A stretch of 39,564 nt of DNA from Brevundimonas sp. UBA4609. GTDB taxonomy: Bacteria; Pseudomonadota; Alphaproteobacteria; Caulobacterales; Caulobacteraceae. The position numbers and the translations under genes are program-made. Positions within the stretch are counted from its first letter, which is position 1. The number at the start of each line of letters is the position of its first letter. Shown piece after piece: positions 27,455 through 37,189 of the stretch. The stretch covers positions 443-40,006 of the forward strand of contig DGIZ01000022.1 of NCBI GenBank assembly GCA_002386585.1. Reading direction: 5' to 3'. Under the pieces are notes generated by a model. That model did not search any database. It saw only the letters and a list, made by a program, of their open reading frames with translations, and was not told the origin of the DNA.

Positions 27455-28375
27455 ATGAGAGACCTCAACGACCTCTATTACTTCGTCCAGGTGGTGGATC
27501 ACGGCGGCTTCGCGCCCGCCGCGCGAGCGCTGGGCATGCAGAAGTCCAAGCTCAGTCGACGTATCGCCTTTCTGGAGGACCAACTGGGCACGCGCCTGAT
27601 CCAGCGATCGTCCCGCAAATTCTCGGTTACGGAGGTCGGTCAGGAATATTACCGCCACTGTCTGGCCATGCTGGTCGAGGCCGAGGCGGCCCAGGCCGTG
27701 ATCGACAATGTCGCGGCCCAGCCGCGCGGCGTCATTCGCGTCGCCTGCGTGCCGGGGCTGCTGACCTATCAGATGGGCGGGCTGATCGCGCGCTTCATGG
27801 CCGTCTATCCCGAGGTCGAGGTGCATCTGCACAGCACCAGCCGCCGGGTGGACGTCATCGGCGAGGGTTTCGACCTGGCCATCCGCGTGCGCGAGCCGCC
27901 GCTGGAGATGACGGATCTGGTTATGCGCAAGCTGGACGAGAGCGTGCACCGCCTTGTGGCTGCGCCCGATCTGATCACGCGGTTTGCGCCGCCTTCCGGC
28001 CCGGCCGACCTGGCGGGCTGGCCCAGTCTGGATTTCGGTCCGGCGCACCGCGACCACGTCTGGTCCCTGCACCATAAGGACGGCATGACCGCCTCGGTTC
28101 GCCATTCTCCGCGTCTGGTGACCGACGATCTGCACATGCTGCATGAGGCTGCGGTGCAGGGGCTGGGCGTCGCCCTGTTGCCGACCGTGGCGGTGGTGCG
28201 CGATCTGGCTGACGGGCGTCTGGTCGACCTGCTGCCGGATTGGCGGCCGAAGAAGTGGATCGTCCACGCCGTGTTCCCCTCACGACGAGGCCTGCTGCCG
28301 TCGGTGCGGATGCTGCTCGATTTCCTGGCCGAAGGCTGTGCGGAACAGCAGGCGCATGGCGAAGCGGTGAGGTGA
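27455..28375 (+). CDS. LysR-family transcriptional regulator
   Basis: 306 residues. The N-terminal winged HTH is clear (MRDLNDLYYFVQVVDHGGFA, then GMQKSKLSRRIAFLEDQLGT); the co-inducer domain runs from about residue 90 to the end (PRGVIRVACVPGLLTYQ, EVHLHSTSRRVDVIGEGFDL, HMLHEAAVQGLGVALLPTVA). It belongs to the common LysR/CrgA-like group that binds aromatic or small acid ligands, but the ligand is unknown. It is divergent from pirin 2, which in this family usually means that it controls the divergent operon. A perfect palindrome (27437-27454) abuts its ATG, consistent with autorepression. Confidence 0.93.
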   Translation: MRDLNDLYYFVQVVDHGGFAPAARALGMQKSKLSRRIAFLEDQLGTRLIQRSSRKFSVTEVGQEYYRHCLAMLVEAEAAQAVIDNVAAQPRGVIRVACVPGLLTYQMGGLIARFMAVYPEVEVHLHSTSRRVDVIGEGFDLAIRVREPPLEMTDLVMRKLDESVHRLVAAPDLITRFAPPSGPADLAGWPSLDFGPAHRDHVWSLHHKDGMTASVRHSPRLVTDDLHMLHEAAVQGLGVALLPTVAVVRDLADGRLVDLLPDWRPKKWIVHAVFPSRRGLLPSVRMLLDFLAEGCAEQQAHGEAVR

Positions 28376-28463
28376 GCGGCTCAGACCGACGGCTGACGAC
28401 GTCTTCAGGGAGCCGAAGTCCAGCCCTGGCGTTGCCTAGACGCTAGACCGGGCAAGGGCCGCG

Positions 28464-29480
28464 ATGATGCTGATGAAGACGACCGAGGCGCCGTGTTCCG
28501 AGGGACTGACCTGGTCCAGCGACGACCAACCGGGTCTGACGCGGCGACGGAGCGGTCGCGGCTTCTGTTATCGTGATCCGCACGGACGCCTGATCCGCAC
28601 GAGAGAGGTTCTGGAGCGCATCCGCGCCCTGGCCATCCCGCCCGCCTGGGAAGAAGTCTGGATCTGCGCCGACGCCAGGGGCCATATTCAGGCGACCGGC
28701 CGCGATGCGCGAGGCCGCAAGCAATACCGATATCACCCCGATTGGACGGCCCATGCCGCCTCGCACAAGTTCGCGCGCCTTCCGGCCTTCGCGAGTCGCT
28801 TGCCGCGCCTGCATGATCGGGTTGAACAGGATCTGTCGCTGCGGGGGCCGCGCAAGGACAAGGTGCTGGCCACCGCAGTGCGTCTGCTGGAGCTCACCTT
28901 GATCCGGATAGGCAACGCCGCCTATGCCCGCCAGAACCGCAGCTTCGGTCTGACGACCCTGTGCAAGCGGCACCTGGAGGTCGACGGCTCGGTCCTGACG
29001 TTCGAGTTTCGCGGCAAGAGCGGCAAGGAACATCGGGTGAAGGTCAGCGATCGGCGCCTGGCGCGGGTGTTGCGCAGCCTGGAGGGCCTTCCGGGCCAGC
29101 ATCTGTTCAAATACCGCGACGCCGAGGGGACGCTGTGTGCGATCAGTTCGGACGACGTGAACGCCTATATCCACGAAGCCATGGGCGAGCAGTTCTCCGC
29201 CAAGGATTTTCGCACCTGGGCCGCCACCGTCTCGGCTGCGCGAGCCTTTTGCGAGATGGCGCCGCCCGCCTCCCAGGCTGAGGCCCGACGCAACGTCTCG
29301 ACCTGCATGAAGACGGTGGCGGGTCTGTTGGGCAATACGCCTACGGTCTGCCGGGCCTCCTATGTCCATCCGCGCGTGATCGAACTGTATGAAGCCGGGA
29401 CCCTTGCGAACCTGCTGCCGGGGCCGGACGCCCGGCGGTTCGACGCCCGATTGGCGAAACTGCTGGATGAGGCCGCCTAA
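28464..29480 (+). CDS. Type IB DNA topoisomerase (poxvirus-like)
   Basis: 338 residues. Relaxes positive and negative supercoils by a 3'-phosphotyrosine nick. Catalytic residues are visible: R148 in LTLIRIGNAAY, the Lys in FEFRGKSGKEH (about 185-188), R250 in AKDFRTWAATV and Y300 in CRASYVHPRV. The string GNTPTVCRASYVHP has Asn where the vaccinia enzyme has catalytic His; this is usual for bacterial members. The N-terminus includes the bacterial TopIB domain (FCYRDPHGRLI, RIRALAIPPAWEEVWIC). The start is ATG 28464 (AAGGG five bases upstream), or ATG 28467. It ends tail-to-tail with the isochorismatase-like gene, overlapping it by four bases. Confidence 0.93.
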   Translation: MMLMKTTEAPCSEGLTWSSDDQPGLTRRRSGRGFCYRDPHGRLIRTREVLERIRALAIPPAWEEVWICADARGHIQATGRDARGRKQYRYHPDWTAHAASHKFARLPAFASRLPRLHDRVEQDLSLRGPRKDKVLATAVRLLELTLIRIGNAAYARQNRSFGLTTLCKRHLEVDGSVLTFEFRGKSGKEHRVKVSDRRLARVLRSLEGLPGQHLFKYRDAEGTLCAISSDDVNAYIHEAMGEQFSAKDFRTWAATVSAARAFCEMAPPASQAEARRNVSTCMKTVAGLLGNTPTVCRASYVHPRVIELYEAGTLANLLPGPDARRFDARLAKLLDEAA

Positions 29481-30082
29481 GCCCAGGCCTCCAGAACCTC
29501 GTCGCACTCCGCCGTTTCGATCTGCTGGCCGAAACGGTCGTGGTAGAGGTCGAGCAGGGCGTCGTGCGACTGATCCGAGGAACTGCACAGGGCGTCGGAG
29601 ACCACCACCACCCTGAACCCAAGGTCCACGGCTCCCAGGACGGTCGCCAGCACGCACATGTCGGTTTCCGCCCCCGTCACCACCAGGGTGTCGACCTGGC
29701 CCGTCATGAGGGCCGCCGCCAGGCCGGTGTCGAGCCAGGGCGAATAGTGGGCCTTGTCCAGCACCCTGGCGGGCGGGGTGAAGGCCTGAAGCTCGGGCAG
29801 CAGCTCGACGCGCTCCTCGCCGAGGTTCTCGAGCGTGATCGACGCCCATCGCTCCCAATAGCGCCGCCAGGTCCCCCGCCCGTCGCCGGGCGAGCGGGCG
29901 GGGATGAAGCGGGTGAAGCAGGTGCGCTCGGCCTTGCGCTCGCACAGGCGCACGACGACCGGCAGGACGCGCGGCATCCACGGCGTGCGCCACGCCGTCT
30001 CCTCGGCGAACAGCCTTTGCATGTCCACGCACAGATGGACCGCGTTGGCCGGGATGCGGCCGAAATGGATGCCGGAAGCCAT
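29477..30082 (-). CDS. Isochorismatase-family cysteine hydrolase 2
   Basis: 201 residues. A second member of the isochorismatase-like superfamily, not close to the YcaC-like one. The triad is complete: D20 in HLCVDMQRLF, K110 in VLDKAHYSPW and C143 in GAETDMCVLATVLG. The string FTRFIPARSPGDGRGTWRRY is typical of a subgroup of hydrolases acting on small amides (nicotinamidase-like or related). No substrate can be named. It lies 40 bases upstream of the metH C-half stop region on the same strand, but about 40 bases past that gene's end, so it may receive read-through from the met operon. It overlaps topoisomerase IB tail-to-tail. Confidence 0.9.
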   Translation of the reverse strand: MASGIHFGRIPANAVHLCVDMQRLFAEETAWRTPWMPRVLPVVVRLCERKAERTCFTRFIPARSPGDGRGTWRRYWERWASITLENLGEERVELLPELQAFTPPARVLDKAHYSPWLDTGLAAALMTGQVDTLVVTGAETDMCVLATVLGAVDLGFRVVVVSDALCSSSDQSHDALLDLYHDRFGQQIETAECDEVLEAWA

Positions 30083-30122
30083 GCCTGCGCCAAAGCTCAG
30101 GGCTGCGAGTGGTTCCCGCTGA

Positions 30123-32786
<2,664 letters not shown>

Positions 32787-32795
32787 CGCAATTCT

Positions 32796-32902
32796 CCGCT
32801 CATCCCCGCGGAGGCGGGGACCCAGGCTTGAGCCGCGCGCGAGCGGTCAATGATCTGGATGCAGCCAAAGTACTGGGTCCCCGCCTCCGCGGGGATGAGC
32901 GG
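32796..32902. repeat. Inverted-repeat element, copy B (107 bp), inside the met operon
   Basis: Arms 32796-32825 and 32873-32902 are perfect 30-base reverse complements. The core palindrome differs from copies A and C (ccccgcggaggcgggg against cccggcggacgccggg) but the two sides of the stem changed together, so the hairpin is kept. The outer end provides part of the Shine-Dalgarno of the metH C-half. It fills the gap between the two metH genes. Confidence 0.9.
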
Positions 32903-32913
32903 GTGGGGACGCA

Positions 32914-33990
32914 TCACGACACCAACTCAAACGGTTCCAGCCCCGACAGGCGTAGGGCTGTGGGGCGCTCCGGCACGGCGCGTGGCGTCACGCCTGCGAC
33001 CTCCTCGGCGACGTGGCGGATGTGGTCGGGGGTGGTGCCGCAGCAGCCGCCGACGATGTTGACCAGACCCGACTGCGCCCATTCCTCAAGGAAGTGGGCC
33101 GTCTCGTGCGGCTGTTCGTCATACTGGCCCATGGCGTTGGGCAGGCCGGCGTTGGGATAGGCGCTGACCAGGGTGTCGGCCACCCGGCTCAGCTCGGCGA
33201 TGTGCGGCCGCATCAGTTCGGCGCCCAGGGCGCAGTTGAAGCCGACGGCAAACGGCCGGGCGTGGCGGATCGAGTTCCAGAAGGCCTCCGCCGTCTGGCC
33301 GCTCAACGTGCGGCCCGAGCGGTCGGTGATGGTCCCCGAGATCCACAGGGGCAGGGGTTCCAGCCCTTCGTCCTCCAGATCCTTGATCGCCTTGATCGCG
33401 GCCTTGCAGTTCAGGGTGTCGAACACCGTCTCGATCAGGAAGATGTCGACCCCGCCGTGGTGCAGGGCGCGGGCCTGCTGCTTGTAGGCCTCATAGACCT
33501 CGTCATAGGTGACGGCGCGATAGCCTGGGTCGTTGACGTCGGGGCTCAGCGACAGGGTGCGGTTGGTCGGGCCGATGGCGCCGGCGACGAAGCGTGGCTT
33601 GTGCGGCTCCTTCTGCGTCCAGCGGTCGGCGACCTCGCGCGCGATGCGGGCGCCTTCATAGTTCAGGTCATAAACCGCATCCTCCAGACCGTAATCGGCC
33701 TGGGCGATGGTGGTCGAGGAGAAGGTGTTGGTCTCCGAAATGTCGGCCCCGGCGGCGTAATAGACATCGTGCAGGTCGGCGATGATGTCGGGCCGCGTGA
33801 GGATCAACAGGTCGTTGTTGCCCTTCTGCGGGTGGTTGTGCTGGCGGAAGCGCTCGCCGCGAAAATCTTCTTCAGTCAGGTCGCGGCGCTGGATCATCAC
33901 GCCCCAACTGCCGTCCAGCACCAGGATGCGCTCTTTCGCCGCTGCGTAAAGAGCGGCGATGCGGTCGGCGCGGGTCAGGGGGGAAGTCAT
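32914..33990 (-). CDS. metH: Methionine synthase, N-terminal homocysteine-binding half
   Basis: 358 residues. The zinc-dependent homocysteine S-methyltransferase domain, encoded separately from the rest of MetH. The zinc ligands are C253 in [12 protein letters not shown] and C316-C317 in [11 protein letters not shown]. Other strings are [38 protein letters not shown] and [20 protein letters not shown] 33990 directly follows the metF TAG, so translation is coupled to metF. It stops 128 bases before the metH C-half start, with repeat copy B between them. A split MetH is known in Caulobacter relatives. Confidence 0.95.
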   Translation of the reverse strand: MTSPLTRADRIAALYAAAKERILVLDGSWGVMIQRRDLTEEDFRGERFRQHNHPQKGNNDLLILTRPDIIADLHDVYYAAGADISETNTFSSTTIAQADYGLEDAVYDLNYEGARIAREVADRWTQKEPHKPRFVAGAIGPTNRTLSLSPDVNDPGYRAVTYDEVYEAYKQQARALHHGGVDIFLIETVFDTLNCKAAIKAIKDLEDEGLEPLPLWISGTITDRSGRTLSGQTAEAFWNSIRHARPFAVGFNCALGAELMRPHIAELSRVADTLVSAYPNAGLPNAMGQYDEQPHETAHFLEEWAQSGLVNIVGGCCGTTPDHIRHVAEEVAGVTPRAVPERPTALRLSGLEPFELVS

Positions 33991-34938
33991 CTACGCAACA
34001 GCCTTGGTTTCACGCACGCCCAGAACCCGACAGATCGCATAGACCAGCTCGGCGCGGTTCAGGGTGTAGAAGTGGAAGTCCGAAAAGCCCTCTTCCTGCA
34101 GGCGGGCGCAGGTCTCGGCGGCGATGGAGGCGGCCAGCAGCTTGCGCGTCTCCGGGTCGTCGTCCAGCCCGTCGAAATGGCCCGCCAGCCAGTCGGGCAG
34201 GGCCGCGCCGCACGCCGCCGTCATCCGCTTCAGACCCGCAAAGTTGGATACCGGCATGACGCCGGGGATCAGGGGGATGGTCACGCCCGCCGCCCGCACC
34301 CGGTCGCGGAAACGCAGGAAGGCTTCGATGTCGAAGAAGAACTGCGTCACGGCGCGCGTCGCGCCCGCGTCCACCTTGGCCTTCAGCACCTCGATGTCGT
34401 GGTCGATGGACGGGCTTTCCGGGTGCTTTTCCGGATAGGCGCCGACCGTGACCTCGAATCCGCCGATGCGGCTGAGGGCGGCGGTCAGCTCGGTGGCGTT
34501 GGCGTAGCCGTCTGCGCGCGGCGTATAGGCGCCGCCGATGCCTGCGGAGCCCGGCGGGTCGCCGCGCAGGGCGACGATGTGATCGACGCCGATGGTCTTA
34601 TAGCCTTCGATGACCTCGTCGACCTCGGCGCGGCTGGCCTCGACGCAGGTCAGGTGGGCGGCGGGACGCAGGGTGGTCTCGCTGATGATGCGCTGGACCG
34701 TACGGTGCGTCCGCTCGCGCGTCGAGCCGCCCGCGCCGTAGGTGACGGAAACGAAGGCCGGGTTCAGCGGCTCCAGTCGCCGGATCGCCGACCACAGATT
34801 GGCCTCGGCCGCATCCGTCTTGGGCGGGAAGAACTCGAACGAGACGTTGACGGCGTTGCGGTTGGAACCGGCGCGGGCGACGGGGCCCAGCGGCGACAGC
34901 AGCAGGGCGCGGGCTTCAGCGAGAGAGGAGGGGGCCAT
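33991..34938 (-). CDS. metF: Methylenetetrahydrofolate reductase
   Basis: 315 residues from ATG 34938 (MAPSSLAEARALLLSPLGPV). Reduces methylene-THF to methyl-THF with FAD, supplying the MetH methyl donor. Signs are VNVSFEFFPPKTDAAEANLW, VSVTYGAGGSTRERT, HIVALRGDPPG, KVDAGATRAVTQFFFD and IPGVMPVSNF. The upstream 41 codons that are open in the same frame overlap the preceding gene and are not homologous. GGAGG before the ATG decides the start. Its ATG overlaps the stop of the ArsR-methyltransferase gene by one base (TGATG), and it is followed with no gap by the metH N-half. Confidence 0.95.
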   Translation of the reverse strand: MAPSSLAEARALLLSPLGPVARAGSNRNAVNVSFEFFPPKTDAAEANLWSAIRRLEPLNPAFVSVTYGAGGSTRERTHRTVQRIISETTLRPAAHLTCVEASRAEVDEVIEGYKTIGVDHIVALRGDPPGSAGIGGAYTPRADGYANATELTAALSRIGGFEVTVGAYPEKHPESPSIDHDIEVLKAKVDAGATRAVTQFFFDIEAFLRFRDRVRAAGVTIPLIPGVMPVSNFAGLKRMTAACGAALPDWLAGHFDGLDDDPETRKLLAASIAAETCARLQEEGFSDFHFYTLNRAELVYAICRVLGVRETKAVA

Positions 34939-35900
34939 CAGGCGCTCTTTCGGGCGGGTTGGGCGGCGCGTTCGCCGGTCCAGATGTGAACGGTCAGGCC
35001 TTCGGTGTCGGGCGGCAGGGCGATGGGCGCCGAGGGCGTCAGGCCCGCCTTGGTCAGCCATTCACGAATCTCGGAGTCGGCGAAGCCCAGACGGCGGTGC
35101 TGATGCGCCTCGCGCAGGTGCTCGAAATTATGGGGGGCGAAGTCGACGATCAGAAGCTTGCCGCCGGGCATGACCAGACGCGCGGCCTCGGCCACGGCGG
35201 CGGCGGGATCTGCGAGATAGTGCAGCACCTGATGGACGATCACCAGATCGGCGCTTTCGTGCGGCAGGCGGGTCGAGAAAATGTCGCCGTGGCGCAGCTC
35301 GACCTTGTCCAGCCCGGCCTTGGAGACGTTGGCGCGGGCGATGTTCAGCATGTTTTGCGACAGGTCGAGGCCGACCGACATCTTCGCCTTTTTACCAAAC
35401 AGGGTCAGCATCCGGCCCGAGCCGGTGCCCAGATCGACCACGCGCTCGAACGGGCCGGACCCGGCGGCGCGCTCGACCGCCGCCTCGACGGCGCTCTCGC
35501 AGACATAGAGGCTGCGCATCTGGTCCCACTGGGGCGCGATCTGTTCGAAGTAGCGGGCTGCGTCGATGGCGCGCTCCTTGCGCACCTCGTCCAGACGGCG
35601 ATGGTCGGCCTCGCCCTCGCCGTCGTCCAGCAGGTCCAGCACGGTGTCGATCAGACGCCGCGACAAGGCGTCGTGCGACAGGCGGTAGAAGACGCGCGCG
35701 CCGTCGGGGAAGCGCTCGATCAGACCGGCGTCCGCCATCAGCTTCAGATGACGCGAGACACGCGGCTGGCTCTGGTCCAGAACCCGCGACAGCTCCATCA
35801 CCGACAGCTCTTCCGCAGCCAGCAGGGACAGGACGCGCAGGCGGGTCGGTTCGCCGGCGGCGCGCAGGGCTTCAACGGTCTGATCAGCGGTCAGTGTCAT
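34938..35900 (-). CDS. ArsR-family regulator fused to a SAM-dependent methyltransferase
   Basis: 320 residues, two domains. Residues 1 to about 95: ArsR winged HTH (RAAGEPTRLRVLSLLAAEEL, then QSQPRVSRHLKLMADAGLIE). Residues about 110-310: class I methyltransferase with motif I VVDLGTGSGRML (155-165), LDLSQNMLNIARANV, VIVHQVLHYLADP and LLIVDFAPHNFEHLREAHQH. Members of this architecture sit with methionine genes; SahR-type ArsR regulators are known to answer to S-adenosylhomocysteine and control the methionine cycle. Here it is the first gene of the met operon (stop overlaps metF), and an imperfect palindrome at 35906-35925 sits over its promoter. No classical metal-binding Cys pair is present in the HTH. 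It may sense SAM or SAH through the second domain. Confidence 0.9.
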   Translation of the reverse strand: MTLTADQTVEALRAAGEPTRLRVLSLLAAEELSVMELSRVLDQSQPRVSRHLKLMADAGLIERFPDGARVFYRLSHDALSRRLIDTVLDLLDDGEGEADHRRLDEVRKERAIDAARYFEQIAPQWDQMRSLYVCESAVEAAVERAAGSGPFERVVDLGTGSGRMLTLFGKKAKMSVGLDLSQNMLNIARANVSKAGLDKVELRHGDIFSTRLPHESADLVIVHQVLHYLADPAAAVAEAARLVMPGGKLLIVDFAPHNFEHLREAHQHRRLGFADSEIREWLTKAGLTPSAPIALPPDTEGLTVHIWTGERAAQPARKSA

Positions 35901-35905
35901 GGGTC

Positions 35906-35939
35906 GTATAAAGATATCCTTATACGCTTATGCAAGCAA
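35906..35939 (-). promoter_or_regulatory. Promoter with operator palindrome of the met operon
   Basis: On the minus strand: TTGCTT (35939-35934), 17 bases, TATCTT (35916-35911). The palindrome GTATAA-A-GATATC-C-TTATAC (35906-35925, plus strand) has one mismatched pair and covers the -10 box and spacer. It starts five bases before the ATG at 35900. The leader would be only a few bases long and has no SD. Confidence 0.55.
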
Positions 35940-36036
35940 AATCTGGTCGCGCGCGTCTTCTATCCGCGTAATGCAGGCACGGATCGTTCGTTCTGCGTCT
36001 GGAATAGGGGACGAGACCGCCCCAAGGAGCAGAGTT

Positions 36037-36966
36037 TCAGTCTGCGACAGGCGTCTTCAGCGGCTCGTCCGCGAAGTGGGCGGAGAGATTCTGCAGAAGC
36101 AGCATCAGCATTCCCTGCACCGCCTCGGTCGTGGCGCCGCCGGTGTGGGGCGTCAGGACGGTGTTAGGCACGCCCGACCAGCGTGCGGCCTCGGTCGGTT
36201 CCTGGGCGAAGACATCCAAGGCCGCGCCGCCCAGACGGCCGTCCTTCAGGGCGGCGATGACGGCGTCCTCGTCCACCAGTTGTCCGCGCGCGACGTTGAC
36301 CAACAGGCCGGATGGCCCGAGCGCCTCGATCACTTCGGCCGAGATCAGTCCCCGGTTGCTCTCGTCCGCCCGGCAGGCGACGACGAGGACGTCGGAGCCG
36401 CGCGCCAGATCGATCAGGCTGCCGGCGCGAGACCAGGCCGTCTCCTTCTCTCGCGGCGCCCACCAGCGGATATCCATGCGCATGACCTCGGCGCGACGCG
36501 CCACGGCTTCGCCGATGTGGCCCAGGCCGACGATCCCCAGTCGCTGACCGCCCAGCGAAGTGGTGATGCTGCGCGTCGACAGCTTCCATTCGCCCGCGCG
36601 GATGGTGCGGTCGCCCTCGGCGATCTGGCGGCGCGCGGCCAGGATCAGGCCGATGGCGTGGTCGGCCACGTCCTCGTGGTTCACGCCGGGCGCATGGGTG
36701 ACGGGCAGGCCGCGCGCGCGGCACCACTCGACGTCGATGCCGTCGTATCCAGCCGTGAAGCAGGCGATCAGCGACAGATTGGGCAGGCGCTCGATCAGCG
36801 CCTTGTCCAGTTCGAACTCGCCCGCGACGATCAGGGCGCGGATGTCTCCGGCCGCCTCGACCGGAGGGCCTTCCCAGAAGCGATAGACATCGTAGGCGCT
36901 TTCTAGGAAAGCGCTCAGCGGGGCCAGATGCCGCTGCATGATCAGGACGGCGGGACGCTGGGTCAT
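36037..36966 (-). CDS. D-2-hydroxyacid dehydrogenase (glyoxylate/hydroxypyruvate reductase-like)
   Basis: 309 residues. An NAD(P)-dependent oxidoreductase of the D-isomer 2-hydroxyacid family. The Rossmann loop is GIVGLGHIGEAVARR (GLGHIG at 147-152), and the catalytic trio is R227 in VNVARGQL, E256 in DVFAQEP and H274 in LTPHTGG. The stretch after the second strand (RWWAPREKE) lacks an acidic residue at the NAD-ribose position, hinting at NADPH preference. Best guess is hydroxypyruvate or glyoxylate reductase; the substrate is not certain. The promoter region upstream contains repeat copy C. It is about 140 bases upstream of the met operon promoter, on the same strand. Confidence 0.88.
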   Translation of the reverse strand: MTQRPAVLIMQRHLAPLSAFLESAYDVYRFWEGPPVEAAGDIRALIVAGEFELDKALIERLPNLSLIACFTAGYDGIDVEWCRARGLPVTHAPGVNHEDVADHAIGLILAARRQIAEGDRTIRAGEWKLSTRSITTSLGGQRLGIVGLGHIGEAVARRAEVMRMDIRWWAPREKETAWSRAGSLIDLARGSDVLVVACRADESNRGLISAEVIEALGPSGLLVNVARGQLVDEDAVIAALKDGRLGGAALDVFAQEPTEAARWSGVPNTVLTPHTGGATTEAVQGMLMLLLQNLSAHFADEPLKTPVAD

Positions 36967-37013
36967 GAACGCAGACTATCCCGCTTTCGCCGGAGCGCCA
37001 GCCTTCTCATTCA

Positions 37014-37123
37014 CCGCTCATCCTGGCGGACGCCGGGATCCAGTGTTTTGGTGACAGGAGCGACGTTCGACCCTCTGGTGTCTTGGGCTCTTACTGGATC
37101 CCGGCGTCCGCCGGGATGAGCGG
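37014..37123. repeat. Inverted-repeat element, copy C (110 bp)
   Basis: Arms 37014-37044 and 37093-37123 are 31-base reverse complements with one mismatch. The arms match copy A almost base for base (one difference in the left arm). The 48-base interior is unrelated to the others. It lies between the hydroxyacid dehydrogenase start and the ettA stop, ahead of the ettA terminator. Confidence 0.9.
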
Positions 37124-37137
37124 GAGAGGGGGCATAG

Positions 37138-37168
37138 AAAAACGGCCCCCCGATTGCTCGGAGGGCCG
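37138..37168 (-). terminator. Intrinsic terminator of ettA
   Basis: Arms 37143-37152 (cggccccccg) and 37159-37168 (cggagggccg) pair with one mismatch around attgct. On the minus strand TTTTT (37142-37138) follows. It lies 22 bases past the ettA stop. Confidence 0.8.
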
Positions 37169-37189
37169 CTTGTCAATCTGTCAGCTGGA

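Noticed and set aside
33013..34989. Plus-strand frame of about 650 codons opposite the metH N-half and metF
   Set aside because: Crosses the metF/metH junction on the other strand and has no motif or ribosome site. Antisense artefact.
35901..36036. SAM or SAH riboswitch upstream of the met operon
   Set aside because: The promoter and palindrome lie right at the ATG and leave no room for a leader RNA; I see no riboswitch-like stem set.
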